Source: CAZFOB01 sp964520325 (GTDB lineage Bacteria; Actinomycetota; JAICYB01). From it: a stretch of 64,000 nucleotides of DNA. This document shows positions 32,734-41,258 of this stretch, in pieces. The notes below the pieces were generated by a model. It searched no databases and was not told the DNA's origin. It worked only from the letters and a program-made list of their open reading frames with translations. Position 1 is the stretch's first letter, and every line of letters starts with the position of its first letter. Position numbers and translations under genes: made by a program. The stretch covers positions 186,001-250,000 of the forward strand of contig CAZFOB010000001.1 in assembly GCA_964520325.1 (NCBI GenBank). Direction: 5' to 3'.

Positions 32734-33648
32734 GTGGCGCGGGCGGCCGGACGATCCCAGACGATCACCCTGGCCGCGTTCCTCGTGCTCTGTGTCCTTG
32801 TCGGCGGCAACCTCGTCGGCGTCCGGTTCAGCAACCGGGAGCTCGCGCCCTTCTGGGGTGCAGCGCTGCGCTTCGCGCTCGCAACGCTCTTGCTCGCCGT
32901 CGCTGCCGCCGTCCTGCGTCTTCGGCTCCCGCGAGGACGTCGGTTCGGTGGAGCGTTGCTCTTCGGGATCCTCAGCTTCGCGCTCTTCTTCGCCTTCACC
33001 TACTGGGCCCTGCAGGAGCTCCCGACCGCGATCGCGGGGACGATCTTCGCATCGATCCCACTCCTCACCTTCTTCCTCGCGGTCGCGCACCGCCAGGAGC
33101 GGTTCCGGTGGCGCAGCCTCGCGGGCGGCGTCATCGCGGTCGCCGGCATCGCGGTGATGGTGCGCGCTCCGGCGAATGCCGACGTCCCGCTCGTGAACCT
33201 CGGCGCGATGTTCCTCGCTGCGGTGTGCGCGGCCGAGGCCGGCATCGTCGGACGGCACTTCCGCGCCGTCCACCCGATCGTGATGAACGCGATCGGCATG
33301 GGCGTCGGGACGGTGTTCCTCGCCGCGCTCTCCCTCGTCGCGAGCGAATCACGGGTGTTCCCGTCGCGTGAAGCAACGATCTGGAGCTTCGTGTACCTGG
33401 TCACGCTCGGATCGTGCGGTGTTTTCCTGCTCTACCTCTTCGTGCTCCGGACGTGGACGGCGTCGGCGGCCTCCTACGAGTTCGTGATCGCTCCGCTCGT
33501 CGCGGCCGGACTCGCGGCCTGGCTGCTTGACGAGCCGCTGACGACGCAGGTGGCAGTGGGCGGTGCGATCGTCCTCGCCGGTGTCTATGTCGGCGCGTTG
33601 CGCAGCACAGGTGCCGGTGAACCCTCGGTCGTCAGCGAACCAGACTGA
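32734..33648 (+). CDS. EamA/DMT family transporter, copy 2
   Basis: 304 residues, ten predicted transmembrane helices, paralogue of the transporter just upstream (common segments: VGGNLVGVRFSNRELAP versus VGGSNFVAVRLSNRELPP, RQERFRWR, RTWTASAASYEFV versus QMWTASGASYQFV). The GTG start is supported by a -10-like TACGCT 6 nt before it; frame upstream of it runs through ligase remnant A and is not expected to be coding. The last 17 bp overlap ligase remnant B on the minus strand. Function beyond drug/metabolite transport is not assignable. Confidence 0.86.
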   Translation: MARAAGRSQTITLAAFLVLCVLVGGNLVGVRFSNRELAPFWGAALRFALATLLLAVAAAVLRLRLPRGRRFGGALLFGILSFALFFAFTYWALQELPTAIAGTIFASIPLLTFFLAVAHRQERFRWRSLAGGVIAVAGIAVMVRAPANADVPLVNLGAMFLAAVCAAEAGIVGRHFRAVHPIVMNAIGMGVGTVFLAALSLVASESRVFPSREATIWSFVYLVTLGSCGVFLLYLFVLRTWTASAASYEFVIAPLVAAGLAAWLLDEPLTTQVAVGGAIVLAGVYVGALRSTGAGEPSVVSEPD

Positions 33649-33909
33649 CGAGTTCGGTCCGGCGTACCTTCCCGGTCTGCGTTCGCCCGGTCTGCGTTCG
33701 CGGCAACGCGTCCACAACGAACACCTGCTTCGGCGCGTGGGAGCCGGGGAGGCGCTCGTGAGCGAAAGCCTTCACCGCATCCGTGTCGGCGCCGCGCAGA
33801 CGCGCTGACCCCACTCGTCGTCCGGCACACCGAAGATTGCGGCTTCGTCCACGTCCGGATGTTCAGTGAGAACGCGTTCGACCTCGGCCGGATAGACATT
33901 CACGCCTCC
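33632..33909 (-). pseudogene. Remnant B: frameshifted 3' end of an acyl-CoA ligase gene
   Basis: The C-terminal ~95 codons of the ligase are recognisable in two frames: GGVNVYPAEVERVLTEHPDV to WGQRVCAA in one, then FAHERLPGSHAPKQVFVVDA to the stop in another. A deletion of a few codons after WGQRVCAA shifts the frame. A 15-bp exact tandem duplication (33672-33701) doubles the RTQTG motif. Bases 33696-33751 are identical over 56 bp to 35535-35590 of the intact gene, so copying or gene conversion was recent. Upstream of 33909 the similarity to the intact ligase stops. Confidence 0.85.
33672..33701. repeat. 15-bp tandem duplication within ligase remnant B
   Basis: CCGGTCTGCGTTCGC occurs twice in direct succession; in the reading frame of the remnant it doubles Arg-Thr-Gln-Thr-Gly, the ligase A10 motif region. 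The intact ligase and remnant A have a single copy. Confidence 0.9.
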
Positions 33910-34000
33910 CGCCATGCATGGAATAGGGCGCCCCGATGTGGGATGCACTTTCCTCGGCCCTCGACCACTAGGGCTGTGCTGCTCGTCGATGCAGACCATT

Positions 34001-35404
34001 TTAGTTCGGTGCGATGTTCTGGTTGACCCTGAAGAAGTTGTCAGGGTCGTACTTCCGCTTCAATGCTTTTAGGCGGTCGTACTTCTCGGCGCCGTAGGAC
34101 TGGCGGACCCGCTCGTCGCCTTCCTCCATCAGGAAGTTCACGAAGACGTTCTGGTGGTGCGGCTCGAGCGCAGACCACAGCCCGCGCGCCCACTCACGCT
34201 CGACGTCGAACCCCTCGCCCGTCCTGGTGATCCCGATGGCGTTGACCGTGTGGCCGGCGTCGCGCCCGGCGAACGCGGCTTCGTCCTCGCCCGCCCGCGC
34301 CACGGCACCCCCGAGGTGATAGATCGAGAAAACGGTAAGTGGCGACTCGATCCGTAGGCCGTGATCGGCCATCGTGTCGACAACCGCGTCGTTGAGCACC
34401 CGGACGTTGCAGGAACGGATGTAGTACCACCAGCCGTGCGGGAACGCCGCGTCGAGGCTCGCCTGGTGAGCGACGTACGGTTTCGGCTCGCACATGTCGA
34501 GCAAGGGCGAGCCGAACCGTCTGAGCGGCTTCAACACCTCCTCGCCTTCGTCGACCGGCCCCGCGTAGCAGCAGCCGACCATGACGGCATGCTTGCCGTG
34601 GAACTCCGCGGGCACGACCGGGGACGGCATCACCCGGCGGTGGGTGACGATCGTGGTCAGCTCATCGGGCACCTGGGTGATCCAGTCGCGATAGAACCGC
34701 AGCACCTGTGGCGAGTCCTCCATCGCCCAGATGATGGGCCCGGCGAGCACCGTCGGCCCGACCGGGTTGAGACGAAACTCGAACTCGGTCACGATGCCGA
34801 AGTTCCCACCACCGCCTCGCACGCCCCAGAACAGGTCGGCGTTCTCCGTCTTCGACGCCTTCACGAACTCTCCGTCCGCCGTGATCAGATCAACCGACAG
34901 AAGCTGGTCGATCGTCAGTCCGTACTTGCGCTCGAGCCAGCCGATCCCTCCACCGAGCGTGAGCCCGGCGAGCCCCGTATGAGTGACGATCCCTGCCGGG
35001 ATCGCGAGCCCGAACGCCTGCGTTTCGCGGTCGAGCTCGCCGAGCAGGACGCCGGCCTGTACCCTCGCTGTCCGTCCCTGTGGATCAACCCGAGTCCCGC
35101 GCATCAGGCTCATGTCGATGACGATGCCGTCGTCGCAGACAGACAGGCCTGGATAGCTGTGACCCCCGCTTCGCAGCGCCACCTCGAGCGCGCTCTCACG
35201 AGCGAAGCGCACAGCGCCGATCACATCGGCGACGCCGGCGCAGCGCGCGATCAGCGCCGGCCGTCGATCGATCGAGCCGTTCCAGATCTTGCAGTGGTCC
35301 TGGAAATCTGCATCGGATCGGAGGACCAATTGCCCGCGGAATCGCTCCCCGAGCGCGTTCAACGCGACCGGATCGAACTCGGGCTCGCTGGCGATCGCAG
35401 TCAC
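34001..35404 (-). CDS. FAD-linked oxidoreductase (berberine-bridge-enzyme/PCMH family)
   Basis: About 467 residues. FAD-binding PCMH domain: PALIARCAGVADVIGAVRFA, RSGGHSYPGLS with His82 as the histidyl-FAD ligand, LTLGGGIGWLERKYGL, and FWGVRGGGGNFGIVTEFEF. The second covalent ligand Cys of bicovalent BBE enzymes is not present at the expected place (AGIVTHTG). A C-terminal BBE domain ends YDRLKALKRKYDPDNFFRVNQNIAPN. It likely oxidises an alcohol or sugar-like substrate. GTG 35402-35404 (VTAIASEPEFD) is preferred; an ATG-class start at 35446 would add 14 residues. It lies between ligase remnant B and the intact ligase. Confidence 0.87.
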   Translation of the reverse strand: MTAIASEPEFDPVALNALGERFRGQLVLRSDADFQDHCKIWNGSIDRRPALIARCAGVADVIGAVRFARESALEVALRSGGHSYPGLSVCDDGIVIDMSLMRGTRVDPQGRTARVQAGVLLGELDRETQAFGLAIPAGIVTHTGLAGLTLGGGIGWLERKYGLTIDQLLSVDLITADGEFVKASKTENADLFWGVRGGGGNFGIVTEFEFRLNPVGPTVLAGPIIWAMEDSPQVLRFYRDWITQVPDELTTIVTHRRVMPSPVVPAEFHGKHAVMVGCCYAGPVDEGEEVLKPLRRFGSPLLDMCEPKPYVAHQASLDAAFPHGWWYYIRSCNVRVLNDAVVDTMADHGLRIESPLTVFSIYHLGGAVARAGEDEAAFAGRDAGHTVNAIGITRTGEGFDVEREWARGLWSALEPHHQNVFVNFLMEEGDERVRQSYGAEKYDRLKALKRKYDPDNFFRVNQNIAPN

Positions 35405-35485
35405 GTCCCGTGTGCCGTCATCGGGTTCTGGGTCGCAGCCTCCCACAATGGGTTGGGCCCTGTCACACCGCCCGTTCGGCCGACC

Positions 35486-36781
35486 TCAGCGCGTCAGGGA
35501 GACGAGCTCGGACCGCCGTACCTTCCCGGTCTGAGTTCGCGGCAACGCGTCCACAACGAACACCTGCTTCGGCGCGTGGGAGCCGGGGAGCCGCTCACGC
35601 GCGAACGCACGAACCTTTTCCGTGTCCGCGTCGCCGGTGATCGCTGCGCACACGCGCTGCCCCCAGTCGTCGTCCGGGACGCCGAACACCGCGGCTTCGA
35701 CGACGTCCGGGTGCTCGAGGAGGACGCGCTCGACCTCCGCCGGATAGACGTTGACGCCACCCGAGATGATGAGATCCTCACGGCGCCCATCGATGAAGAG
35801 GTAACCGTCGGCGTCGAGGCGGCCGAGGTCGCCGACCGAGAACTCGTCGCCGCGCCACGCGAGAGCGGATCTTTCGGGGTCGTTCCAGTACTCAAAGCGT
35901 GCGAAAGACGGCGCTTGCGCCCAGATGGTTCCGTCGTCGTCGACGCTCAGCCGTCTGCCGGTTCGAGCACGTCCAACCGTTCCCGGACGTTGCCGCCACT
36001 CGGCCGACGAGCAGAACGTGAACTGGCCCTCGGTCGATCCGTAGAACTCGAAGAGGTTGTCCGCGCCGAACGCGTCGATCGCTCGTCGCTTGAGGACGTC
36101 CGGACACGGCTCGCCGGCGTGGAGGATCCGTCGTGCGTCTGGCGCGGCGAAGTCTTCACGCGCGAGGAGTCGGCGCAGATGCGTCGGCACGAGGAACGCT
36201 CCCGCCACGCGCTCATCGACGAACGCCCGGGCGATCTCAGCCGCGTCGAACTGCTCGAAGACGAGTACGCGGGCACCAGCGAGTAGTGCCGACGTCGTGA
36301 TGCGCAAGGGGGCCGAGTGATACAGCGGCGAGCACACCAGATACGTCTCGCCGGGTCGGGCGTCCCACAACTCGGCCTCGTCTGCCGCAAGCGCGCGCGC
36401 GTCCCGTTCGGACATCACGCCGGACCAGACGCCTTTCGCCAGTCCGGTGGTTCCGGACGTGCAGTGCATCGGACGTCCGAGCGGCACGTCGGCGAGGTCG
36501 ACGGGCGAGCCATCGCCGGGCTCGTCGTCGACGACGAGCGAGGGCTGCGCATCGGTGACGATCCGATCGCGCTCGGCCCCCGACAGGTGGAGATTGACCG
36601 GAACGGGAACAGCACCCGTCCGCAGCGCGCCGAGGACCAGCGGGACATACCAGGGCTCGTTGCCGGCCACGATCGCCACCCGATCTCCGGTCCTGACCCC
36701 GTTGGCCGAAAGCCATCCCGCTGCGCGCCGCGCGGCTGTCTCGACCTGCTGGTCCTCGAGGACGAACACGCCTCGAAGCAT
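35486..36781 (-). CDS. AMP-forming acyl-CoA ligase/synthetase (intact copy)
   Basis: A 431-residue ANL-superfamily enzyme that activates a carboxylic acid with ATP and CoA. The P-loop TSGTTGLAKG, the motif FYGSTEGQFTF, the hinge region YLFIDGRREDLIISGGVNVYPAEVE and the catalytic Lys motif RTQTGKVRR are intact. It is shorter than typical 500-residue synthetases because the N-terminal part is compact. Start ATG 36779-36781 is preferred; GTG 36830-36832 would add 17 residues. It is divergent from etfB by 95 bp, consistent with acyl-CoA oxidation. Its 3' end exists in two more, decayed copies at 32.6 and 33.6-33.9 kb. Confidence 0.87.
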   Translation of the reverse strand: MLRGVFVLEDQQVETAARRAAGWLSANGVRTGDRVAIVAGNEPWYVPLVLGALRTGAVPVPVNLHLSGAERDRIVTDAQPSLVVDDEPGDGSPVDLADVPLGRPMHCTSGTTGLAKGVWSGVMSERDARALAADEAELWDARPGETYLVCSPLYHSAPLRITTSALLAGARVLVFEQFDAAEIARAFVDERVAGAFLVPTHLRRLLAREDFAAPDARRILHAGEPCPDVLKRRAIDAFGADNLFEFYGSTEGQFTFCSSAEWRQRPGTVGRARTGRRLSVDDDGTIWAQAPSFARFEYWNDPERSALAWRGDEFSVGDLGRLDADGYLFIDGRREDLIISGGVNVYPAEVERVLLEHPDVVEAAVFGVPDDDWGQRVCAAITGDADTEKVRAFARERLPGSHAPKQVFVVDALPRTQTGKVRRSELVSLTR

Positions 36782-36876
36782 AGATTCGCCGCGGACGGGG
36801 CAGGTCTGAGAGAATCGGGCGCTATCCAGCACGGAGGCGACGCTGCCTCCGGCGCGTCCCGGAAGAGGAGCACGTG

Positions 36877-37653
36877 ATGAACATCGTGGTCACGGTCAAG
36901 CAGATCCCCGACCCGAACCTCGCCCCCGCACTCGACGGCAACCGGCTCAAGCGCGAAGGCGTTGCCGGCGTCCTCGATCCGGGAGACGAGTTCGGCGTCG
37001 AAGCAGGACTTCAGATCGCTGCCGGTCACAGCGGAGAGGTGACGGTGGTCTCCATGGGGCCGGCGCAGGCGATGGAAGCGGTACGCAAGGCGCTCTCGAT
37101 GGGCGCCGCCAAAGGCATGCTCATCTCGGACGACGGCCTGCAGGGCGCGGACGCTCTCACCACCGCCAAGGCGCTCGCGGCAGCGATCACGCGCAACGGT
37201 TTCGATCTCGTGATCTGCGGCGTCGAGTCGACGGACGGATACACGGGCGTGGTGCCGCAGATGGTCGCGGCGCTTCTGGACGTTCCGATGCTGACGTTCG
37301 CGAAGTCGATCGACATCGCCGATGGACCGGACGGCAAGACCGCCAAGATCAACCGACAGACCGAGAAGGGCTACGACGTGGTCGAATGCCCACTCCCCTG
37401 CGTCATCACGGTGACCGCGGGTGTGAACGAGCCGCGCTACCCGTCGTTCAAGGGCATCGTCGAAGCCAAGAAGAAGCCGCTCGAGCAACTGACGTTGGCC
37501 GAGCTCGAGAACCTCACCATCGACGGTGCCGCTTCGCAGTCGGTGGACGGGATCAACGACGCCCCGCAGCGCGGGGCAGGCGAGATCATCGAGGACGACG
37601 GCACGGGAGCTGCGAAGATCGCGGACTTCCTCACACAAGCAAAGGTGATCTAA
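36877..37653 (+). CDS. etfB: Electron transfer flavoprotein beta subunit
   Basis: 258 residues. Accepts electrons from acyl-CoA dehydrogenases together with EtfA. It begins MNIVVTVKQIPDP; the ETF beta signature region VVECPLPCVITVTAGVNEPRYPSFKGI (about 166-192) and the AMP-binding GVESTDGYTGVVPQM are clear. ATG 36877 is preferred to GTG 36874 because GAGGAG lies at correct spacing. The stop abuts the etfA start, so the pair is co-translated. The acyl-CoA dehydrogenases at 51.7-54 kb are candidate donors. Confidence 0.96.
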   Translation: MNIVVTVKQIPDPNLAPALDGNRLKREGVAGVLDPGDEFGVEAGLQIAAGHSGEVTVVSMGPAQAMEAVRKALSMGAAKGMLISDDGLQGADALTTAKALAAAITRNGFDLVICGVESTDGYTGVVPQMVAALLDVPMLTFAKSIDIADGPDGKTAKINRQTEKGYDVVECPLPCVITVTAGVNEPRYPSFKGIVEAKKKPLEQLTLAELENLTIDGAASQSVDGINDAPQRGAGEIIEDDGTGAAKIADFLTQAKVI

Positions 37654-38616
37654 GTGCCAACAATATGGGTATTCGCAGAGTGTGAATCAGACGGCAAGGT
37701 CGCGAGCAGCGCGCTCGAGAACCTCGCCAAGGCTCGTGAGATCGGCGATGCCGAAGCTGTCGTGCTCGGACCGGGAGCGACCGCGGCCGCGGCGACCCTC
37801 GGCGAGCACGGCGCGAAGAAGGTGTACCTGAGCGACGACTCCGTCTTCACCGACTACGTCGCACAGCCGTCCGCCTACACGTTGTGGAAGCTCGCCGAGC
37901 AACATCAGCCCGACATGATCGTGTTCGGGATGGACTACGACTCCCGCGACATCGCCGCGCGCGTGGCCGCCAGCATCGGCTCGACGATCATGGGCAACGT
38001 CACCGACATCCTCGGTGCCGACAAGGCACAGACGCAGATCTTCGGTGGCACCAAGATCGTCGACGTCGCACTCGGTGGTCCGAGCCCGAAGATCGTCATC
38101 ACACGTCCGAAGTCCTTCGAGCCGAGCGCCGTCGGTGGAACCGCCGAAACAGAGCAGGTGGCGGTGGACATCCCGGACGGCGAGAAGAAGGCCAAGCGCA
38201 TCGAACGACACGAGGAAGAAGCCGCGGGCGTGAAGCTCGAGGACGCGAAGGTCGTCATCTCAGGCGGACGGGGGCTTCTCGACCCGAAGAACTTCGAGCT
38301 TCTCGATCAGGTCAGCAAAGCGATCGCAAACTCAGCCGTCGGCGCAACCCGCGCGGTTGTCGATGCGGGTTGGGTCCCCTACGCGATGCAGGTCGGCCAG
38401 ACCGGAAAGACGGTCAAGCCCGAGGTGTACATCGCGGCCGGGATCTCTGGCGCGTCGCAGCACCAGGTCGGCATGAAGGACTCGAAACGGATCATCGCGA
38501 TCAACAAGGACGCCGAGGCGCCGATCTTCCAGATCTCCGATCTCGGCATCGTCGGCGACACGATGAAGGTGCTCCCGGCGCTGATCGAGGAGCTCAACAA
38601 GCGCAAGGGTGGATAA
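37654..38616 (+). CDS. etfA: Electron transfer flavoprotein alpha subunit
   Basis: 320 residues, FAD-carrying partner of EtfB. The C-terminal FAD domain contains VVISGGRGLLDPKNFELL, GATRAVVDAGWVPYAMQVGQTGKTVKPEVYIAAGISGASQHQVGM and a final AINKDAEAPIFQISDLGIVGD, all canonical. GTG start directly after the etfB stop. Downstream gene is convergent. Confidence 0.96.
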   Translation: MPTIWVFAECESDGKVASSALENLAKAREIGDAEAVVLGPGATAAAATLGEHGAKKVYLSDDSVFTDYVAQPSAYTLWKLAEQHQPDMIVFGMDYDSRDIAARVAASIGSTIMGNVTDILGADKAQTQIFGGTKIVDVALGGPSPKIVITRPKSFEPSAVGGTAETEQVAVDIPDGEKKAKRIERHEEEAAGVKLEDAKVVISGGRGLLDPKNFELLDQVSKAIANSAVGATRAVVDAGWVPYAMQVGQTGKTVKPEVYIAAGISGASQHQVGMKDSKRIIAINKDAEAPIFQISDLGIVGDTMKVLPALIEELNKRKGG

Positions 38617-38627
38617 CCCGACTCGGC

Positions 38628-39041
38628 CTAGCGCTTCTTGAAACGACTGGCGAAGCCGACCGCGAGGATCGTCCGGAACACTTCTTCGGTCTCCTGGAGG
38701 ATCGTCCCGATCGACGCGTCAAGCTTGGGCTCATCGAGGCCCTCGAGCGAGAGGCGCGCGACGAGACAGATCACCGCTTCCTTACCGTCGATCGAGAACG
38801 CGACGCCGCCGGCACGGTGATTGCGGCGCAGGAGGAAGCGAAACACCTCGGCGTGGTTCTCTTCCGGCTCGATGATCACGTGGCTCGTGAGCTTCACCGA
38901 GCGCTCGTTCACCTCGATCTCGACGGGGATCCAGCTGCGCGCGGTTCCTGGGATGCGCACGTACCAGAATCCGTCGCGCACGCGCTCTGAGGTCGACGGC
39001 GCTGGCAACGAAGCGATCCAGGCTTCGATGACGCCCTTCAT
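38628..39041 (-). CDS. YbjN-domain protein
   Basis: A 137-residue cytoplasmic protein with the YbjN/type III chaperone-like fold typical of actinobacteria: FWYVRIPGTARSWIPVEIEVNERSVKLTSHVIIEPEENHAEVFRFLLRRN in the first half and ETEEVFRTILAVGFASRFKKR at the end. No enzymatic motifs; function unknown. It follows the fused permease gene region on the minus strand (22 bp beyond its stop). Confidence 0.75.
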   Translation of the reverse strand: MKGVIEAWIASLPAPSTSERVRDGFWYVRIPGTARSWIPVEIEVNERSVKLTSHVIIEPEENHAEVFRFLLRRNHRAGGVAFSIDGKEAVICLVARLSLEGLDEPKLDASIGTILQETEEVFRTILAVGFASRFKKR

Positions 39042-39063
39042 GATGTTGGCGTCACGAAGGGTG

Positions 39064-41163
39064 TCACGCCGGCTCGCAGACGGGACACGGCTCGCGATGC
39101 CCCGGCCGGGAGATCACGCGCGGCTCCTTCCCTTGCCCCAGCACGCAGTTCGTCCGGTGGTACATGCTTCCCTTCGGGTACGCGACGATCGCGTCGTCGT
39201 CAGGCGACGCGGGTTGGCCGGACGTCTCGATACGAGCGACCTTCTTGCGCGGCGTGAACCAGACGCGTATCTGCTCGACGAGTCCATGTGGGTTATGTGC
39301 GAGCCCGATCGCACCGAGTCCGAAGAAGATCGGCAACAGCGCCTCGAGATTGTCACCAACGATGGCCTGCGTGACCGGGTTGTCACGCACGAACGGCTCG
39401 TGGACGAACGGCGGGATCAGCTGGAAGATCACTGCTCCCGCGAACGCGCCGAGCCAGCTCCCGATCCCGCCGATCACGGCCAGTGCGAGGAACAACAGCG
39501 ATTGAAACTTGAAATACGTGAAAGGGGTAGCGAGCTGGTCGGCCCCCGACAGCAGTCCTCCACCGATCCCAGCGATGAGCGCCGACATCGAGAACGCCGT
39601 GAGCTTCAATCGCGCAACTTCGACACCAAGCGCGCCGAGTCCAACCTCGGAATCGCGCATGGCGCCGAGGGCAAGGCCGGTCTGGCTCCGACGCAGGTTC
39701 TGCACGAGCAATGCGACCGCTCCGAAGATCAGAAGCGACAGGAGGTAATACGCACGGGGACTGGCGATCCAGCTCGGCCGCGCGAAGAAGACGCCGGACA
39801 GTCCGCCGGAAAAGCGTCTCGAGCTGAAGGCGACCTCATCCATGACCGCACCGAAGGCCAGCGTGGCAAAGCCGAGGAACAATGGCGAGAGTTGGGCCGC
39901 TCGCAATGCGATGAGCACGCCGACCGGCACGACCGCAAACCCACCGAACAAGACGGCCAAGAGGAACGGAAGACCGGCGTCGGCGATCAGATGCGCGCAC
40001 ACGAATGCGCCGAGGCCGGCCAGCGCCGCCTGACAGAGCGAGATCTGCCCGCCGAACCCGCAGGCCACCACCAACGAGAGAAAGATCAACCCAACGGCCG
40101 GCACGCGGGAGAGGTGGATCTGCCAACTCGTCCCGAGCACGAATGGCGCGACGATCGCGACGGCCGCGACGATGCCGATCCGCGTGCCGGCATCCTTCGG
40201 GGAGAGTTTTCGCATGACGGACGGCAAAGGCGGGACCGTCCACCTGTCGGTCGGTCGCCGGCGCCACTGTGGAAGGAACAGGAGGCCGAACAGGACGATG
40301 AACGGGATCGCCGGAAGAAGCTGGCGAGCGACCTCGTTACCCGCGTAGCGCTGCACGATCAGTTGGGCGATGCCGATCCCGAAGCCGCCGGCGAGGGTGA
40401 GATAGAAGCTCTGCAACCGTCCGGCGACCGCGGCCGCGGTCGCTGCAACGATGAAGAACGTCATGGTGATCGGGTCGAGGCTCCCGAAGAACGGGGCGAG
40501 CAGGATGCCCGACAGAGCCGCGAAGCTCGTGCCGATCGCCCACGAGAAGCCCGAGACCCTGGCTGAGTCGATGCCGCTGAGCTCGACGACGTCGGCACGG
40601 TCGACGACGGCGCGCATCTTCACCCCGAGTGAGGAGTACCGGAGGAACGCGACGAGCGCCACGGCGAGGCTGACGGCGAGCGCCACCGTTGCGATCTGTT
40701 CGACCTCGGCCCGGAAATCGCCAATCGTCCAGACAGCGGGCGAGAAGATGCTCGTCGGGGTGAGCGTGGTCCCGGTACCCCACATCACACCGGCCAATCC
40801 CTGCAAGGCGACGAGCAGTCCGATCGTCGCCACGATCTTCACGACCTCTCCGGCATCGCGCAGACGCCGGAAGAGCGCGATGTCGAGCAGCCAGCCGAGC
40901 GCCGGTGCGAACACGCCGAGGACGACAACGAGCGCTGCGCCGGTCGGCAACTGCCACCGCTGTGTGTACTCCATGAACAACAGGCTCACCTCGCCGCCCT
41001 GAGCGAGCTGATAGAAGACGTACGCTCCGAACATCCCGACCGCGCCGTGAGCGAAGTTGAAGACGCCGGAAGCGCGATAGGTCAGCACCAGGCCGAACGC
41101 CGAAAGCGAATAGATGCTTCCGACGACGACGCCGAGGAACAGCGTGGTCAACAACGCTGCCAT
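39064..41163 (-). CDS. Fused LivH-LivM branched-chain-amino-acid-type ABC permease
   Basis: A 699-residue protein joining both permeases of a HAAT-type importer. Residues 1-300 are LivH-like (GSIYSLSAFGLVLTYRASGVFNFAHGAVGMFGAYVF). Residues about 330-635 are LivM-like (GFGGQISLCQAALAGLGAFV and AIGGIGSWLGAFAGAVIFQL). After the last helix comes a soluble tail with SMYHRTNCVLGQGKEPR and CPVCEPA, a His/Cys-containing motif that could bind a metal. In most bacteria LivH and LivM are separate. The divergent genes encode the binding protein and the two ATPases. Confidence 0.9.
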   Translation of the reverse strand: MAALLTTLFLGVVVGSIYSLSAFGLVLTYRASGVFNFAHGAVGMFGAYVFYQLAQGGEVSLLFMEYTQRWQLPTGAALVVVLGVFAPALGWLLDIALFRRLRDAGEVVKIVATIGLLVALQGLAGVMWGTGTTLTPTSIFSPAVWTIGDFRAEVEQIATVALAVSLAVALVAFLRYSSLGVKMRAVVDRADVVELSGIDSARVSGFSWAIGTSFAALSGILLAPFFGSLDPITMTFFIVAATAAAVAGRLQSFYLTLAGGFGIGIAQLIVQRYAGNEVARQLLPAIPFIVLFGLLFLPQWRRRPTDRWTVPPLPSVMRKLSPKDAGTRIGIVAAVAIVAPFVLGTSWQIHLSRVPAVGLIFLSLVVACGFGGQISLCQAALAGLGAFVCAHLIADAGLPFLLAVLFGGFAVVPVGVLIALRAAQLSPLFLGFATLAFGAVMDEVAFSSRRFSGGLSGVFFARPSWIASPRAYYLLSLLIFGAVALLVQNLRRSQTGLALGAMRDSEVGLGALGVEVARLKLTAFSMSALIAGIGGGLLSGADQLATPFTYFKFQSLLFLALAVIGGIGSWLGAFAGAVIFQLIPPFVHEPFVRDNPVTQAIVGDNLEALLPIFFGLGAIGLAHNPHGLVEQIRVWFTPRKKVARIETSGQPASPDDDAIVAYPKGSMYHRTNCVLGQGKEPRVISRPGHREPCPVCEPA

Positions 41164-41258
41164 CAGTGATGGCTCGATGTCGTCATCCGCCCCGGATCCG
41201 GCAATGGTTCCCGCATTGACACTTGAAGGGTCAAAACGCCTGTGAAAGGCTGGCCGTC

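Noticed and set aside
38821..40566. A 581-codon plus-strand open frame
   Set aside because: Antisense to the YbjN-like gene and the LivHM permease; highly charged, no domain.
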